A stretch of 6,755 nt of DNA from Candidatus Woesearchaeota archaeon (GCA_016181345.1 JACOZM010000100.1:1-6755); one strand, 5' to 3'. Shown: positions 1 through 5,387, numbered from the stretch's first letter. Numbers and translations: made by a program. The notes: a model not told the origin generated them from the letters alone.

Positions 1-89
1 CCCTCAACTTCAATGTCGTAGACCTGCTCGGCGCGAAGATGCTCGATCTTCTCAAAACTTTCTTTATGCCGAATGAAAAACTTTTTCAT
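1..89 (-). CDS. N-terminus of an unrecognised protein, continues past the left edge
   Basis: An open frame starts at ATG 89-87 on the minus strand and stays open for 29 codons to the window edge. The visible protein begins MKKFFIRHKESFEKIEHLRA and continues with EQVYDIEVE. A TATA-like TTAAAAA (minus sense, 111-117) is centred about 25 nt upstream of the ATG, the same spacing as for the two plus-strand genes next door, which supports this start and a leaderless transcript. The codons nearest the edge (CGC GCC GAG CAG GTC TAC GAC) are richer in G/C than most of the window. The end of the fragment faintly resembles the first strand of TRAM/OB-fold domains (pattern like 'G-x-x-Y-x-V-x-I-x-x'), but 29 residues are too few to assign a family. 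It is too short to appear as a long ORF here. Confidence 0.6.
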   Translation of the reverse strand, partial: MKKFFIRHKESFEKIEHLRAEQVYDIEVE

Positions 90-109
90 AACAAGAGAAT
101 AGTTTTGAG

Positions 110-119
110 CTTTTTAAGG
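110..119 (-). promoter_or_regulatory. TATA box of the minus-strand partial gene
   Basis: In the minus sense the sequence reads CCTTAAAAAGC. The TTAAAAA core (111-117) is centred 25 nt before the ATG at 89, the usual archaeal TATA-to-start-site distance, so transcription would begin at or next to the start codon. It is weaker than the TTTATAAATA boxes elsewhere in the window. Confidence 0.45.
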
Positions 120-155
120 CTTATTGTTCTATTAAACCACCAACAAGTAGCAACT

Positions 156-165
156 TTTATAAATA
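156..165 (+). promoter_or_regulatory. TATA box of the lipoprotein gene
   Basis: TTTATAAATA matches the archaeal TATA consensus and is centred 24-25 nt upstream of the ATG at 185, predicting a leaderless mRNA. AGTAGCAAC just upstream is purine-rich, as expected for a TFB recognition element. CTTTAG (172-177) lies between box and start. The same arrangement (AGTAGC, TTTATAAATA, CTTTAG, ATG) recurs in front of the gene at 997. Confidence 0.75.
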
Positions 166-184
166 CGTCCTCTTTAGTGAAGTT

Positions 185-907
185 ATGGATTATCTTTTAC
201 GTGCTGGACGAGTATTAGCAGTAGGTCTTTCTTTAGCAATAGCTGGATGTGTAGTTTATTCTCAAACTTCTCCACGACCTGAAAGAGATATGAATATAGG
301 AACGATAGAGTTAGAACGCGGTGTGACTGTTGATCCAAAAGGAATAGATACTGACGGAAATGGAATAGCCGATGCCATAAGATTATTGTATCATGACCAT
401 CTAACAGGAAATAGCTATGAAACTGTCGACAAAAATCTTGATGGGGTCGCGGATCATCTTACTTTTCATGAAAGAGAAAGCAAACTAGAAACAAAAGTGA
501 AAGATGAGAATTATGACGGCTTTTTTGAAGAAGTATTACTGATTGATGAGCAAGTAGGGATTCTTCAACGAAAAAGGAGGTATCTTGACGGATCATCTAT
601 GAATTTAGATTATAGCCCTGATGGAAAAACCACTATTATATCTCTTTATCATCCTGGAGAACAAGATCCTTCAGAGATAAAAATAGTTCATGTAGGCGAG
701 GAACCACGCTATTGGACGAGAGAACTAGGGTGGATGGGGGAGGAAGATCATGAGCAATTAGAACTATGGAAGAAGAGAATGGGCTTAATCGAAGAACAGC
801 TTGACCTCATGTATATGGAGATGAAACAATTATGGAAAGAGAGAGTAATGCCGGATAGAAGAGATTACCAAGAAGAAGAGCAGGAAGGATTGCAAAGGGA
901 ATTGTGA
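185..907 (+). CDS. Predicted lipoprotein with three calcium-loop-like motifs
   Basis: No specific family is recognised. The 240-aa protein begins with a lipoprotein-type signal: Arg6 and Arg9, a hydrophobic stretch from about residue 10 to 20, then the lipobox IAGC with Cys22 as the likely lipidated residue. The mature part would therefore be anchored on the outer face of the membrane. Three acidic loops follow the pattern D-x-[DN]-x-[DN]-G-x-x-[DE]: residues 55-63 (DTDGNGIAD), 82-90 (DKNLDGVAD) and 107-115 (DENYDGFFE). They are spaced 27 and 25 residues apart and resemble EF-hand or thrombospondin type-3 calcium loops. Residues 185-235 are rich in E, K, Q, L and M and look helical or coiled coil. 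The start is supported by the TATA box about 25 nt upstream. An exported protein gene follows 89 nt later with the same promoter style, which suggests related roles at the cell surface. Calcium binding and lipidation are inferred. Confidence 0.85.
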   Translation: MDYLLRAGRVLAVGLSLAIAGCVVYSQTSPRPERDMNIGTIELERGVTVDPKGIDTDGNGIADAIRLLYHDHLTGNSYETVDKNLDGVADHLTFHERESKLETKVKDENYDGFFEEVLLIDEQVGILQRKRRYLDGSSMNLDYSPDGKTTIISLYHPGEQDPSEIKIVHVGEEPRYWTRELGWMGEEDHEQLELWKKRMGLIEEQLDLMYMEMKQLWKERVMPDRRDYQEEEQEGLQREL

Positions 908-926
908 GGGGTATAAGAAAGAGAAT

Positions 927-937
927 AGTAAAACTAA
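927..937 (+). repeat. Copy 1 of the 3'-end motif AGTAAAACTAA
   Basis: This 11-mer lies 20 nt after the stop codon of the lipoprotein gene. The identical 11-mer, in the sense of the upstream gene, also occurs after tgt (2712-2722) and across the nusA stop (6393-6403, minus). An AGAG lies just upstream in all three. Function unknown. Confidence 0.5.
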
Positions 938-966
938 AAACGTTATCTCTTATTAGTAGCGAAAAC

Positions 967-976
967 TTTATAAATA
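967..976 (+). promoter_or_regulatory. TATA box of the exported two-cysteine protein gene
   Basis: TTTATAAATA is identical to the box at 156-165 and is centred 25-26 nt upstream of the ATG at 997. Upstream is AGTAGCGAAAAC (a purine-rich TFB element) and downstream CTTTAG (984-989), repeating the layout of the first promoter. It fixes the start at 997 rather than at the longer in-frame ATG at 904, which lies upstream of this box. Confidence 0.75.
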
Positions 977-996
977 ACTTATTCTTTAGGTTTAAA

Positions 997-1527
997 ATGA
1001 AATTATCTTATTTAGCATTGGTTGCTGCACTTGCTGCAGCTTCTCCTTCATTTGCAGAAGAACCGAGAGACTTACGAACAACTTTAGATTCCGTTGCTAG
1101 TAGAGTCATGGACCAAAAATGTGGAAAAAGGACAGATTATGATAATGGTGATCGAGAAGACAGAGTCAGCTGGGATATGAAGACTTCTTCTTCCGTACCG
1201 GAATATCAAGGAAATGGAACTCGATTTCTTTTTTTAGTAGAGGATAGGACAAAGAGAAAAGCTGAGGATAGAGGTGGACAAGGAGCGAGTGCTGCGCATG
1301 GGGTGGTAAGAAAATATCATTTTGTTGTAGATCCTTATTCAGATCAAGTCCCATTGGCAGAGTTTAGAACCCTTATCTTTGAAGATACATCTGGAAGCTT
1401 ATTTTATTTGAGAGAGGGTGATGCTAGTAGACTGCAAAGAGTTGATATTCCTCAGCAGGAAAGAGATACTACACTACAAAAACTGGATTATCTGGTACAA
1501 CATCTTCCTCCTCAATGTCGCAAATAA
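997..1527 (+). CDS. Small Sec-exported protein with two cysteines, unknown function
   Basis: The frame is open from an ATG at 904, but I choose the ATG at 997. A TATA box sits about 25 nt upstream of it, and translation from there begins directly with a signal peptide: Lys2, a hydrophobic LALVAALAAA core, and a likely signal-peptidase site after SPSFA (residue 20). The mature protein is about 156 aa. It has exactly two cysteines, Cys42 near its start and Cys174 two residues from its end, so a disulfide tying the two termini together is plausible. The middle (about 80-100) is charged and Gly-rich; residues 105-150 look like alternating beta strands, and 152-170 like a helix. There is no lipobox or C-terminal membrane anchor, so it is probably secreted or held by partners such as the upstream lipoprotein. 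No family was recognised. The tgt gene follows after 48 nt. Confidence 0.8.
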   Translation: MKLSYLALVAALAAASPSFAEEPRDLRTTLDSVASRVMDQKCGKRTDYDNGDREDRVSWDMKTSSSVPEYQGNGTRFLFLVEDRTKRKAEDRGGQGASAAHGVVRKYHFVVDPYSDQVPLAEFRTLIFEDTSGSLFYLREGDASRLQRVDIPQQERDTTLQKLDYLVQHLPPQCRK

Positions 1528-1575
1528 GAATAATTCGCCTTCTTCCCCCAACCAATTATCGTTATCTTTTAGAAA

Positions 1576-2703
1576 ATGTCATTTCACGTTATTCATCAAG
1601 ATGGACAAGCCCGAGTAGGAAGGCTAACGACTGCTCACAGAGTGATTGAAACACCATTCTTCATGCCGGCAGCAACTAGAGCAACAGGAAAATTTATCAC
1701 GACAGATGATTATAAAAATATCGGCATCAATAGCCTGATCTCTAATGCTTTAATTCTCAGTTTAAAACCAGGAGTAGAAATTGTTCGTCAATCTGGCGGG
1801 CTCCACAAGTTTATGAATTTTTCTGGAATTATTTTTACTGACTGCGGAGGATTTCAAATGTCGAGGACGATGTTTGAAAAGAAAAGCAAGAACGCTCTTC
1901 ATTTTCGAAATCCATACAATAATCAGGAAGTAATCCTAACACCTAAAAAAATTATGGAAATAGAGTTAGCTTTAGACAGCGACGTAGCCATGATGCTCGA
2001 CGATATGTCATCCTATGGATCGTCATTTGAAGAAGCAAAAGAAGCGATGGAAAACACGCATCGATGGGGGAAAGAATCTCTTGACTATCATCAGAAGTTG
2101 AGGATAGAGAGAGATTCTAAACAGTTACTATTCGGGATTATCCAAGGAAATTTTTATCCCGAACTCAGAGAGAAGAGTGCGCAATTCATTTCAAGTTTAG
2201 ATTTTGACGGCATTGCAATAGGAGGAGTTGCCATCGGAGAGCCGAAAGAAAAGATGTATGAAGCAATCGATTCGGCTTTGCCGTTTATTCCTATCAATAA
2301 GCCACGTTATGTTATGGGAGTGGGAAGTCCAAAAGAGATCATAGAGATGATTGGAAAAGGAATTGATTGTTTCGATTCTGTTTATCCAGCAAAGATGGCC
2401 AGGCATAATCACTTGTTTACAAAACAAGGACCGATAGCTATCGACAAAAGCCAATACGCGACTGATTTTTCTCCCTTAGAAAAAAACTGTAAATGTCCTA
2501 CCTGCCGGCAGTACACGAAAGCTTACCTTTACCATCTCACTAAAATAGATGAACCATCAGGAAAAAGATTGAAAACAATCCATAATTTACATTTTATTAA
2601 AGAATTGATTGAAGAAGCAAAAAAAGCGATTAAAGAAAAAAGATTTTCTGAATTTCAAGAAGAGTTTGAGAAAAATTATCAGGGTAAAAAGAAAATAATT
2701 TAA
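1576..2703 (+). CDS. tgt: tRNA-guanine transglycosylase, bacterial-type (Tgt-like)
   Basis: This family exchanges a guanine in tRNA for a 7-deazaguanine base; bacterial Tgt inserts preQ1 at anticodon position 34. The 375-aa length and absence of a PUA domain match bacterial Tgt, not the longer archaeal G15 enzyme. By alignment from memory to Zymomonas Tgt, Asp89 (in TDCGGFQ) is the general base, Asp267 (in CFDSV) the nucleophile, Gln190 (in GIIQG) and Gly216-Gly217 line the base pocket, and Asp142 contacts the base. Zinc ligands are Cys305, Cys307, Cys310 and His336 (in TIHNLHF). Oddities: the usual DSGGFQ Ser is Cys90, the pocket Cys158 equivalent is Met144, L-A-V after the two glycines is V-A-I, and the loop usually like PTRNARNG is PAKMARHN. 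Catalysis looks intact but the base or tRNA specificity may differ. There is no clear TATA box in the 48-nt gap upstream, so it may be co-transcribed with the exported-protein gene. The N-terminus aligns with the family start, supporting the ATG at 1576. Confidence 0.93.
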   Translation: MSFHVIHQDGQARVGRLTTAHRVIETPFFMPAATRATGKFITTDDYKNIGINSLISNALILSLKPGVEIVRQSGGLHKFMNFSGIIFTDCGGFQMSRTMFEKKSKNALHFRNPYNNQEVILTPKKIMEIELALDSDVAMMLDDMSSYGSSFEEAKEAMENTHRWGKESLDYHQKLRIERDSKQLLFGIIQGNFYPELREKSAQFISSLDFDGIAIGGVAIGEPKEKMYEAIDSALPFIPINKPRYVMGVGSPKEIIEMIGKGIDCFDSVYPAKMARHNHLFTKQGPIAIDKSQYATDFSPLEKNCKCPTCRQYTKAYLYHLTKIDEPSGKRLKTIHNLHFIKELIEEAKKAIKEKRFSEFQEEFEKNYQGKKKII

Positions 2704-2711
2704 TTTTAGAG

Positions 2712-2722
2712 AGTAAAACTAA
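2712..2722 (+). repeat. Copy 2 of the 3'-end motif AGTAAAACTAA
   Basis: It begins 9 nt after the tgt stop codon, in the 59-nt gap between convergent tgt and the 430-aa gene. No T-tract longer than four or five bases is seen in this gap on either strand, so this motif is the most distinctive element at the tgt 3' end. Confidence 0.5.
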
Positions 2723-2762
2723 GTTTCTTAAGAGATCATTTTCGTGTTCATATATCTATGGC

Positions 2763-4055
2763 TCATTCTTCATCCGGATCGTAGGCATCATCGACTTCTG
2801 GATCATAATCATCATCATCAGGAAAATCGTCAAGACTTAATTTTCCACTTCTCGGTTCAGGAGAAGGCGGAGACGGTTCTGAAGGGTTTAAGGATTTAGA
2901 AGAGGTAGATGGCTCGGAAGATCTAGAAGACCTAGAGGATTTAGAAGGTTTAGAAGAGTCAGGTAATTTAGATGGTTTCGAGGATTGAGTGGGCGATAGA
3001 GAAGAAGGTAAGGAAGTACGACGAGGTTCTGAGGGCTGTGAGGAATACTTTTTAGGAGGTGCGGTGGTTCTAGGAGAATAGGTTGAAGTATCAGAATCGT
3101 GATAGAATGTACTTCCTTCTAAACTTAATCGGCCTCTTCTTGAGGGTTGTTGAGATGAGTCTCTTCTTGACGAAGAAAGACGTTGTTCAAGATCTTTTTG
3201 TTTTGGAAGTGATGAACTAGGCCTTTCTGCTTCTGTCTTCTGAACAGGAGCAGGAAGTATACTCTTCGGTCTTTTTACTAGCTTACGTCCATATTTTTGC
3301 TCATAGCGAGCTCCTAATTCCCGATTTAATCCCTCGGCATCTTTCCCTTCCCTATAGGTATAAATAGTACCGCGGTCATTTTTAATGACAATCTCTAAAT
3401 ATTGTTCTATCAATTCAGGAGATCTACTTAGTAAACGCTTATACTCTTTCTCTATCCCAGTAACATCTTTTTGTTGAGTCAACAAAAAAGCATGTTCTAA
3501 CTTAGTACAGATATCTTCTACTTCTTCTCGGCTGATCCCTTCTCTTAAATAAACAATATGATCCCCTTTTCTTTCAAAAAAAGCTTCTAATCCATAATAT
3601 AAAAAACGCTGAAATCGCTCAACAGGAATTCTATGCTGTTCACGCAGCTCTTTAAGGATTATTTCACGTGATTTTCTGTCTTGATATGATTTATAAGAAT
3701 CCTTAACGGCTTGTTCTAAAGCAGCATATGTCTGCCCAGGAGCAAGAGTATAAATATCAATGCTTTTTTGTCCAAAATCATCATCAATTGTTACTGTAGT
3801 TTTAATCAAGTGGTTGAATTGAGAGTTTCTTCCCGAGACGATAGATTTTAAAGAGTTATAATCTATCCTTAAGCAAGCGGCTAATCGAGTTAGAACGACA
3901 CTTTCTAGCGGGAGAGAAGGAAGATTCTCTGTTGGAGAGCTTCTATCCTGGGAAGAAGAATTAGATGGTAATGGGCAATAGTGTTCTGCAGGAGTAACTA
4001 CTTCAACATAAAGGCTATGATGGTCGTTAGTGTCATTTCTTGCTCTTCTTGCCAT
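2763..4055 (-). CDS. Unrecognised 430-aa protein with SR/SP-rich tail and acidic end
   Basis: I do not recognise this protein. Residues 1-48 look disordered. Residues about 50-260 look folded, mixed alpha/beta. Three segments in this core resemble each other: 98-124 (SIDIYTLAPG...), 165-192 (DHIVYLREGI...) and 229-256 (GTIYTYREGK...). Each has a short strand, a Gly-containing turn and an amphipathic helix, suggesting an internal triplication. Residues 265-400 are low complexity and rich in Ser, Pro, Lys and Arg, with three-residue periodicity (such as SKSSRSSRSS) from about 356 to 391. The last 25 residues are very acidic (FPDDDDYDPE, then DPDEE). The short motif G-[RK]-L-S-L-[ED] occurs twice, at 308-313 and 404-409. 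There is no signal peptide or membrane segment, so it is probably cytoplasmic; a basic Ser/Arg tail would suit nucleic-acid or partner binding, but that is conjecture. It follows rps7 in the same direction but is separated by T-tracts and its own repeat-bearing upstream region, so it is probably an independent unit. Confidence 0.85.
   Translation of the reverse strand: MARRARNDTNDHHSLYVEVVTPAEHYCPLPSNSSSQDRSSPTENLPSLPLESVVLTRLAACLRIDYNSLKSIVSGRNSQFNHLIKTTVTIDDDFGQKSIDIYTLAPGQTYAALEQAVKDSYKSYQDRKSREIILKELREQHRIPVERFQRFLYYGLEAFFERKGDHIVYLREGISREEVEDICTKLEHAFLLTQQKDVTGIEKEYKRLLSRSPELIEQYLEIVIKNDRGTIYTYREGKDAEGLNRELGARYEQKYGRKLVKRPKSILPAPVQKTEAERPSSSLPKQKDLEQRLSSSRRDSSQQPSRRGRLSLEGSTFYHDSDTSTYSPRTTAPPKKYSSQPSEPRRTSLPSSLSPTQSSKPSKLPDSSKPSKSSRSSRSSEPSTSSKSLNPSEPSPPSPEPRSGKLSLDDFPDDDDYDPEVDDAYDPDEE
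2881..2988. repeat. Degenerate 9-bp tandem repeat inside the 430-aa gene
   Basis: Twelve consecutive 9-nt units resemble GAAGGTTTA on the plus strand (for example GAAGATCTA, GAAGACCTA, GAGGATTTA, GAAGGTTTA, GAAGAGTCA). They encode the three-residue-periodic Ser-rich part of the protein, about residues 356-391. The multiple of three keeps the frame open if units are gained or lost. Confidence 0.7.
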
Positions 4056-4098
4056 GGAGTAGTTATAGAGTTATTGTGATCATTATTACAGTGAGTGG

Positions 4099-4155
4099 AG
4101 CTACTGTGTATTATAGCTATTTTGTATCATAGCTACTTTGTTATTATAGCCAAAA
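4099..4155 (-). promoter_or_regulatory. Tandem 16-bp TATA-like repeats upstream of the 430-aa gene
   Basis: Similar units lie one after another: 4108-4123 (minus sense AAAATAGCTATAATAC), 4124-4139 (AAAGTAGCTATGATAC) and 4140-4155 (TTTTGGCTATAATAAC). A degenerate fourth keeps the AGCTAC core at 4099-4104. The cores begin at 4099, 4115, 4131 and 4148, close to a 16-bp period. Each of the three good units carries CTATAATA or a near match, which resembles an archaeal TATA box. They lie 45-100 nt upstream of the ATG at 4055. They may be alternative TATA elements or a repeated operator; no good TATA box is found at the leaderless distance of about 25 nt from this ATG. Confidence 0.45.
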
Positions 4156-4156
4156 C

Positions 4157-4202
4157 TACCTCAAAAAAAAACCTCTAACTACCTTGAAAAAAACCTCTAG
4201 AA
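4157..4202 (-). terminator. Duplicated T-tract terminator after rps7
   Basis: In the direction of rps7 transcription, the sequence after its stop codon has seven T's (4193-4187) and then nine T's (4171-4163). Each is embedded in a copy of a direct repeat of about 22 nt, AGAGGTTTTTTT-(C/T)-(A/G)-AGGTA in the transcript sense. Archaeal transcription ends at such oligo-T tracts without needing a hairpin, so this most likely ends the rps12-rps7 transcript about 20-50 nt past the S7 stop. Confidence 0.7.
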
Positions 4203-4213
4203 TCTTAACTTAT

Positions 4214-4813
4214 TTATTTACTGCTGGCTGCTTGTCGTTCTAAGTCTCTTTTCTTAGCAATAGCATTACTTTTTCCAGAACATGTGCAGGCATTGATAAT
4301 CTCTTCTGCTAAAGCATCTTCAATCGTTACTTTTTTATTAAATGATTTTAAATAAGCGCCTTGAGTGATATATCGTAAAGCTAAATCTACTCTTCTTTGT
4401 GGAGAAATGTCAACTGCTTTAGGATATCTTGCTCCACCGTATTCGATAGCGATAACTTCTTCTCGAGGGGAAGCATTCTCTACAGCTTTAGCCAAAATAA
4501 CCAAAGGATTTTTCTTTAATTTTAATTCTGCTTTAGCTAATGCTTTTTGTACAATGGTTAAAGCAGCATTTTTCTTTCCCGTATTATGACCAGAAGACAT
4601 AAAGTGCTTCTTACTCTTGTGACCAGAATTCATAATCTTCGTGACTAGTCTTTCAACAATAAATGTATTGGACTTATGAAATCTATTACCTGCGTATCTT
4701 GCTCCGGTTTTAGGAAGAATCTTTGGATCTAAAGTAATGTAAGGCTGTAAGCCAAGGTCATCTACTTTAGCCCCTTCTGTTGTCCAGCGGTTAAAAAATT
4801 TTATGTTGCTCAT
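4214..4813 (-). CDS. rps7: 30S ribosomal protein S7 (archaeal uS7)
   Basis: S7 binds the 3' major domain of 16S rRNA, starts assembly of the small-subunit head and lies near the exit-site tRNA. The 199-aa length and the N-terminal extension are typical of archaeal uS7, which is longer than bacterial S7. Diagnostic stretches are NPLVILAKAVENASP (102-116), YGGARYPKAVDISPQRRVDL (125-144) and the C-terminal SNAIAKKRDLERQA (182-195). The gene begins 20 nt after the rps12 stop and is surely co-transcribed with it. The short gap has a purine-rich run before the ATG but no clear Shine-Dalgarno sequence. The usual next gene of the archaeal cluster, elongation factor 1A, is absent; T-tracts follow instead. 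Two cysteines near 176-178 (CTC) are of no evident significance. Confidence 0.98.
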   Translation of the reverse strand: MSNIKFFNRWTTEGAKVDDLGLQPYITLDPKILPKTGARYAGNRFHKSNTFIVERLVTKIMNSGHKSKKHFMSSGHNTGKKNAALTIVQKALAKAELKLKKNPLVILAKAVENASPREEVIAIEYGGARYPKAVDISPQRRVDLALRYITQGAYLKSFNKKVTIEDALAEEIINACTCSGKSNAIAKKRDLERQAASSK

Positions 4814-4833
4814 GTTTTTTTCTTCTCTTAGGT

Positions 4834-5253
4834 TTATCTTCTTGCCTTCTCTAACTTACCACGCAATAATGCGTCTAAGCTTTGATCGTTAACTTTGATA
4901 ACTCTCCATCGTACTCCAGGAATATCTCCTTTAGCACGGCCCATTTTTCCACCGATACATTCGACGATAACTTCGTCGTGCTCGTTGATTAACTTTTGAG
5001 CGCCATCCCCGGGCATAAAAGCAGTAACTTGTTTTCCGTTCTTAACTAACTGGACTCTAGCACATTTTCTCATAGCTGAGTTTGGCTGTTTAGCTTCAAC
5101 TTGAATTTTTTCTAGAACAATAGCTTTAGCTTGAGAACTGCCAGCAAGAGGATCATATTTTTTCTTCAGCTTTGTTTTATTCAATAGCTTGAATGACCTT
5201 CTTCTTTGTGCTAATTTTTTAGCAGATCCTAATCCTCGTGGCTTGTTTCCCAT
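4834..5253 (-). CDS. rps12: 30S ribosomal protein S12 (archaeal uS12/S23e type)
   Basis: S12 sits at the decoding centre at the subunit interface and affects accuracy of codon reading. The 139-aa protein has the archaeal/eukaryotic form: [14 protein letters not shown] at the start, the conserved [15 protein letters not shown] loop (55-69) with the universally conserved PNS at 57-59, [10 protein letters not shown] (76-85), [12 protein letters not shown] (91-102) and [14 protein letters not shown] (109-122). It is a little shorter than the roughly 147 aa common in archaea. It is the first gene of an rps12-rps7 pair; a TATA box lies about 115 nt upstream, giving a leader of around 90 nt, unlike the leaderless genes at the left of the window. 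No Shine-Dalgarno sequence precedes the ATG; instead an 8-bp inverted repeat abuts it. The usual upstream neighbour nusA is separated from it by an inserted hydrolase gene. Confidence 0.98.
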   Translation of the reverse strand: MGNKPRGLGSAKKLAQRRRSFKLLNKTKLKKKYDPLAGSSQAKAIVLEKIQVEAKQPNSAMRKCARVQLVKNGKQVTAFMPGDGAQKLINEHDEVIVECIGGKMGRAKGDIPGVRWRVIKVNDQSLDALLRGKLEKARR

Positions 5254-5270
5254 AAACTTTGTAAAGTTTA
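5253..5270 (-). promoter_or_regulatory. Inverted repeat abutting the rps12 start codon
   Basis: TAAACTTT and AAAGTTTA form perfect 8-bp arms separated by two bases, ending on the A of the rps12 ATG. It could act as a DNA operator, or as a small hairpin controlling initiation. The tight two-base spacer makes a DNA-binding site somewhat likelier than an RNA stem. Confidence 0.45.
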
Positions 5271-5345
5271 ATCAAAGGTACGGCCTGCGCTCACTTCATT
5301 CGCTTAGCCCTACTCGACTAAAACTAATCCCCATATAGTTGTTAT
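5271..5345 (-). promoter_or_regulatory. Predicted rps12 5' leader with a small hairpin
   Basis: If transcription starts about 25 nt after the TATA box, the rps12 mRNA has a leader of roughly 90 nt. In the minus sense, positions 5321-5304 can fold as UUAGUC-GAGUAG-GGCUAA: six pairs including one G-U that exists only in this strand's RNA. The next stretch (5281-5303) is much richer in G and C than its surroundings. A 12-codon ATG frame (5334-5296) also lies in the leader, probably by chance. An autoregulatory role, as known for several ribosomal protein leaders, is conjecture. Confidence 0.35.
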
Positions 5346-5366
5346 TGCATTCAGAAATAGGGTCTA

Positions 5367-5374
5367 TTTATAAA
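5367..5374 (-). promoter_or_regulatory. TATA box of the rps12-rps7 unit
   Basis: TTTATAAA in the minus-sense context AGCTTTATAAATAG is a strong archaeal TATA match, nearly identical to those at 156-165 and 967-976. It predicts a start near 5345. The core is palindromic, but no plus-strand gene begins nearby, so it is assigned to rps12. It lets rps12-rps7 be transcribed independently of nusA and the hydrolase gene. Confidence 0.7.
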
Positions 5375-5387
5375 GCTTTTGGGTGTG

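Noticed and set aside
904..996. Longer start for the exported-protein gene
   Set aside because: The 31 extra codons include the TATA box and would bury the signal peptide; the ATG at 997 fits both promoter and signal peptide.
1166..1354. 62-codon minus-strand frame
   Set aside because: Lies antisense within the exported-protein gene, has no promoter of its own and an unlikely composition; a shadow frame.
1418..1618. 66-codon plus-strand frame overlapping the exported-protein gene and tgt
   Set aside because: Overlaps two better supported genes in another frame, with no TATA box or recognisable product.
2197..2454. 85-codon minus-strand frame
   Set aside because: Antisense to the conserved core of tgt.
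4099..4202. Possible CRISPR array
   Set aside because: The repeats are directly adjacent, short and degenerate, without unique spacers.
4365..4589. 74-codon plus-strand frame
   Set aside because: Antisense to conserved rps7 codons.
5296..5334. 12-codon upstream frame in the rps12 leader
   Set aside because: So short a frame is expected by chance, and nothing supports its translation.
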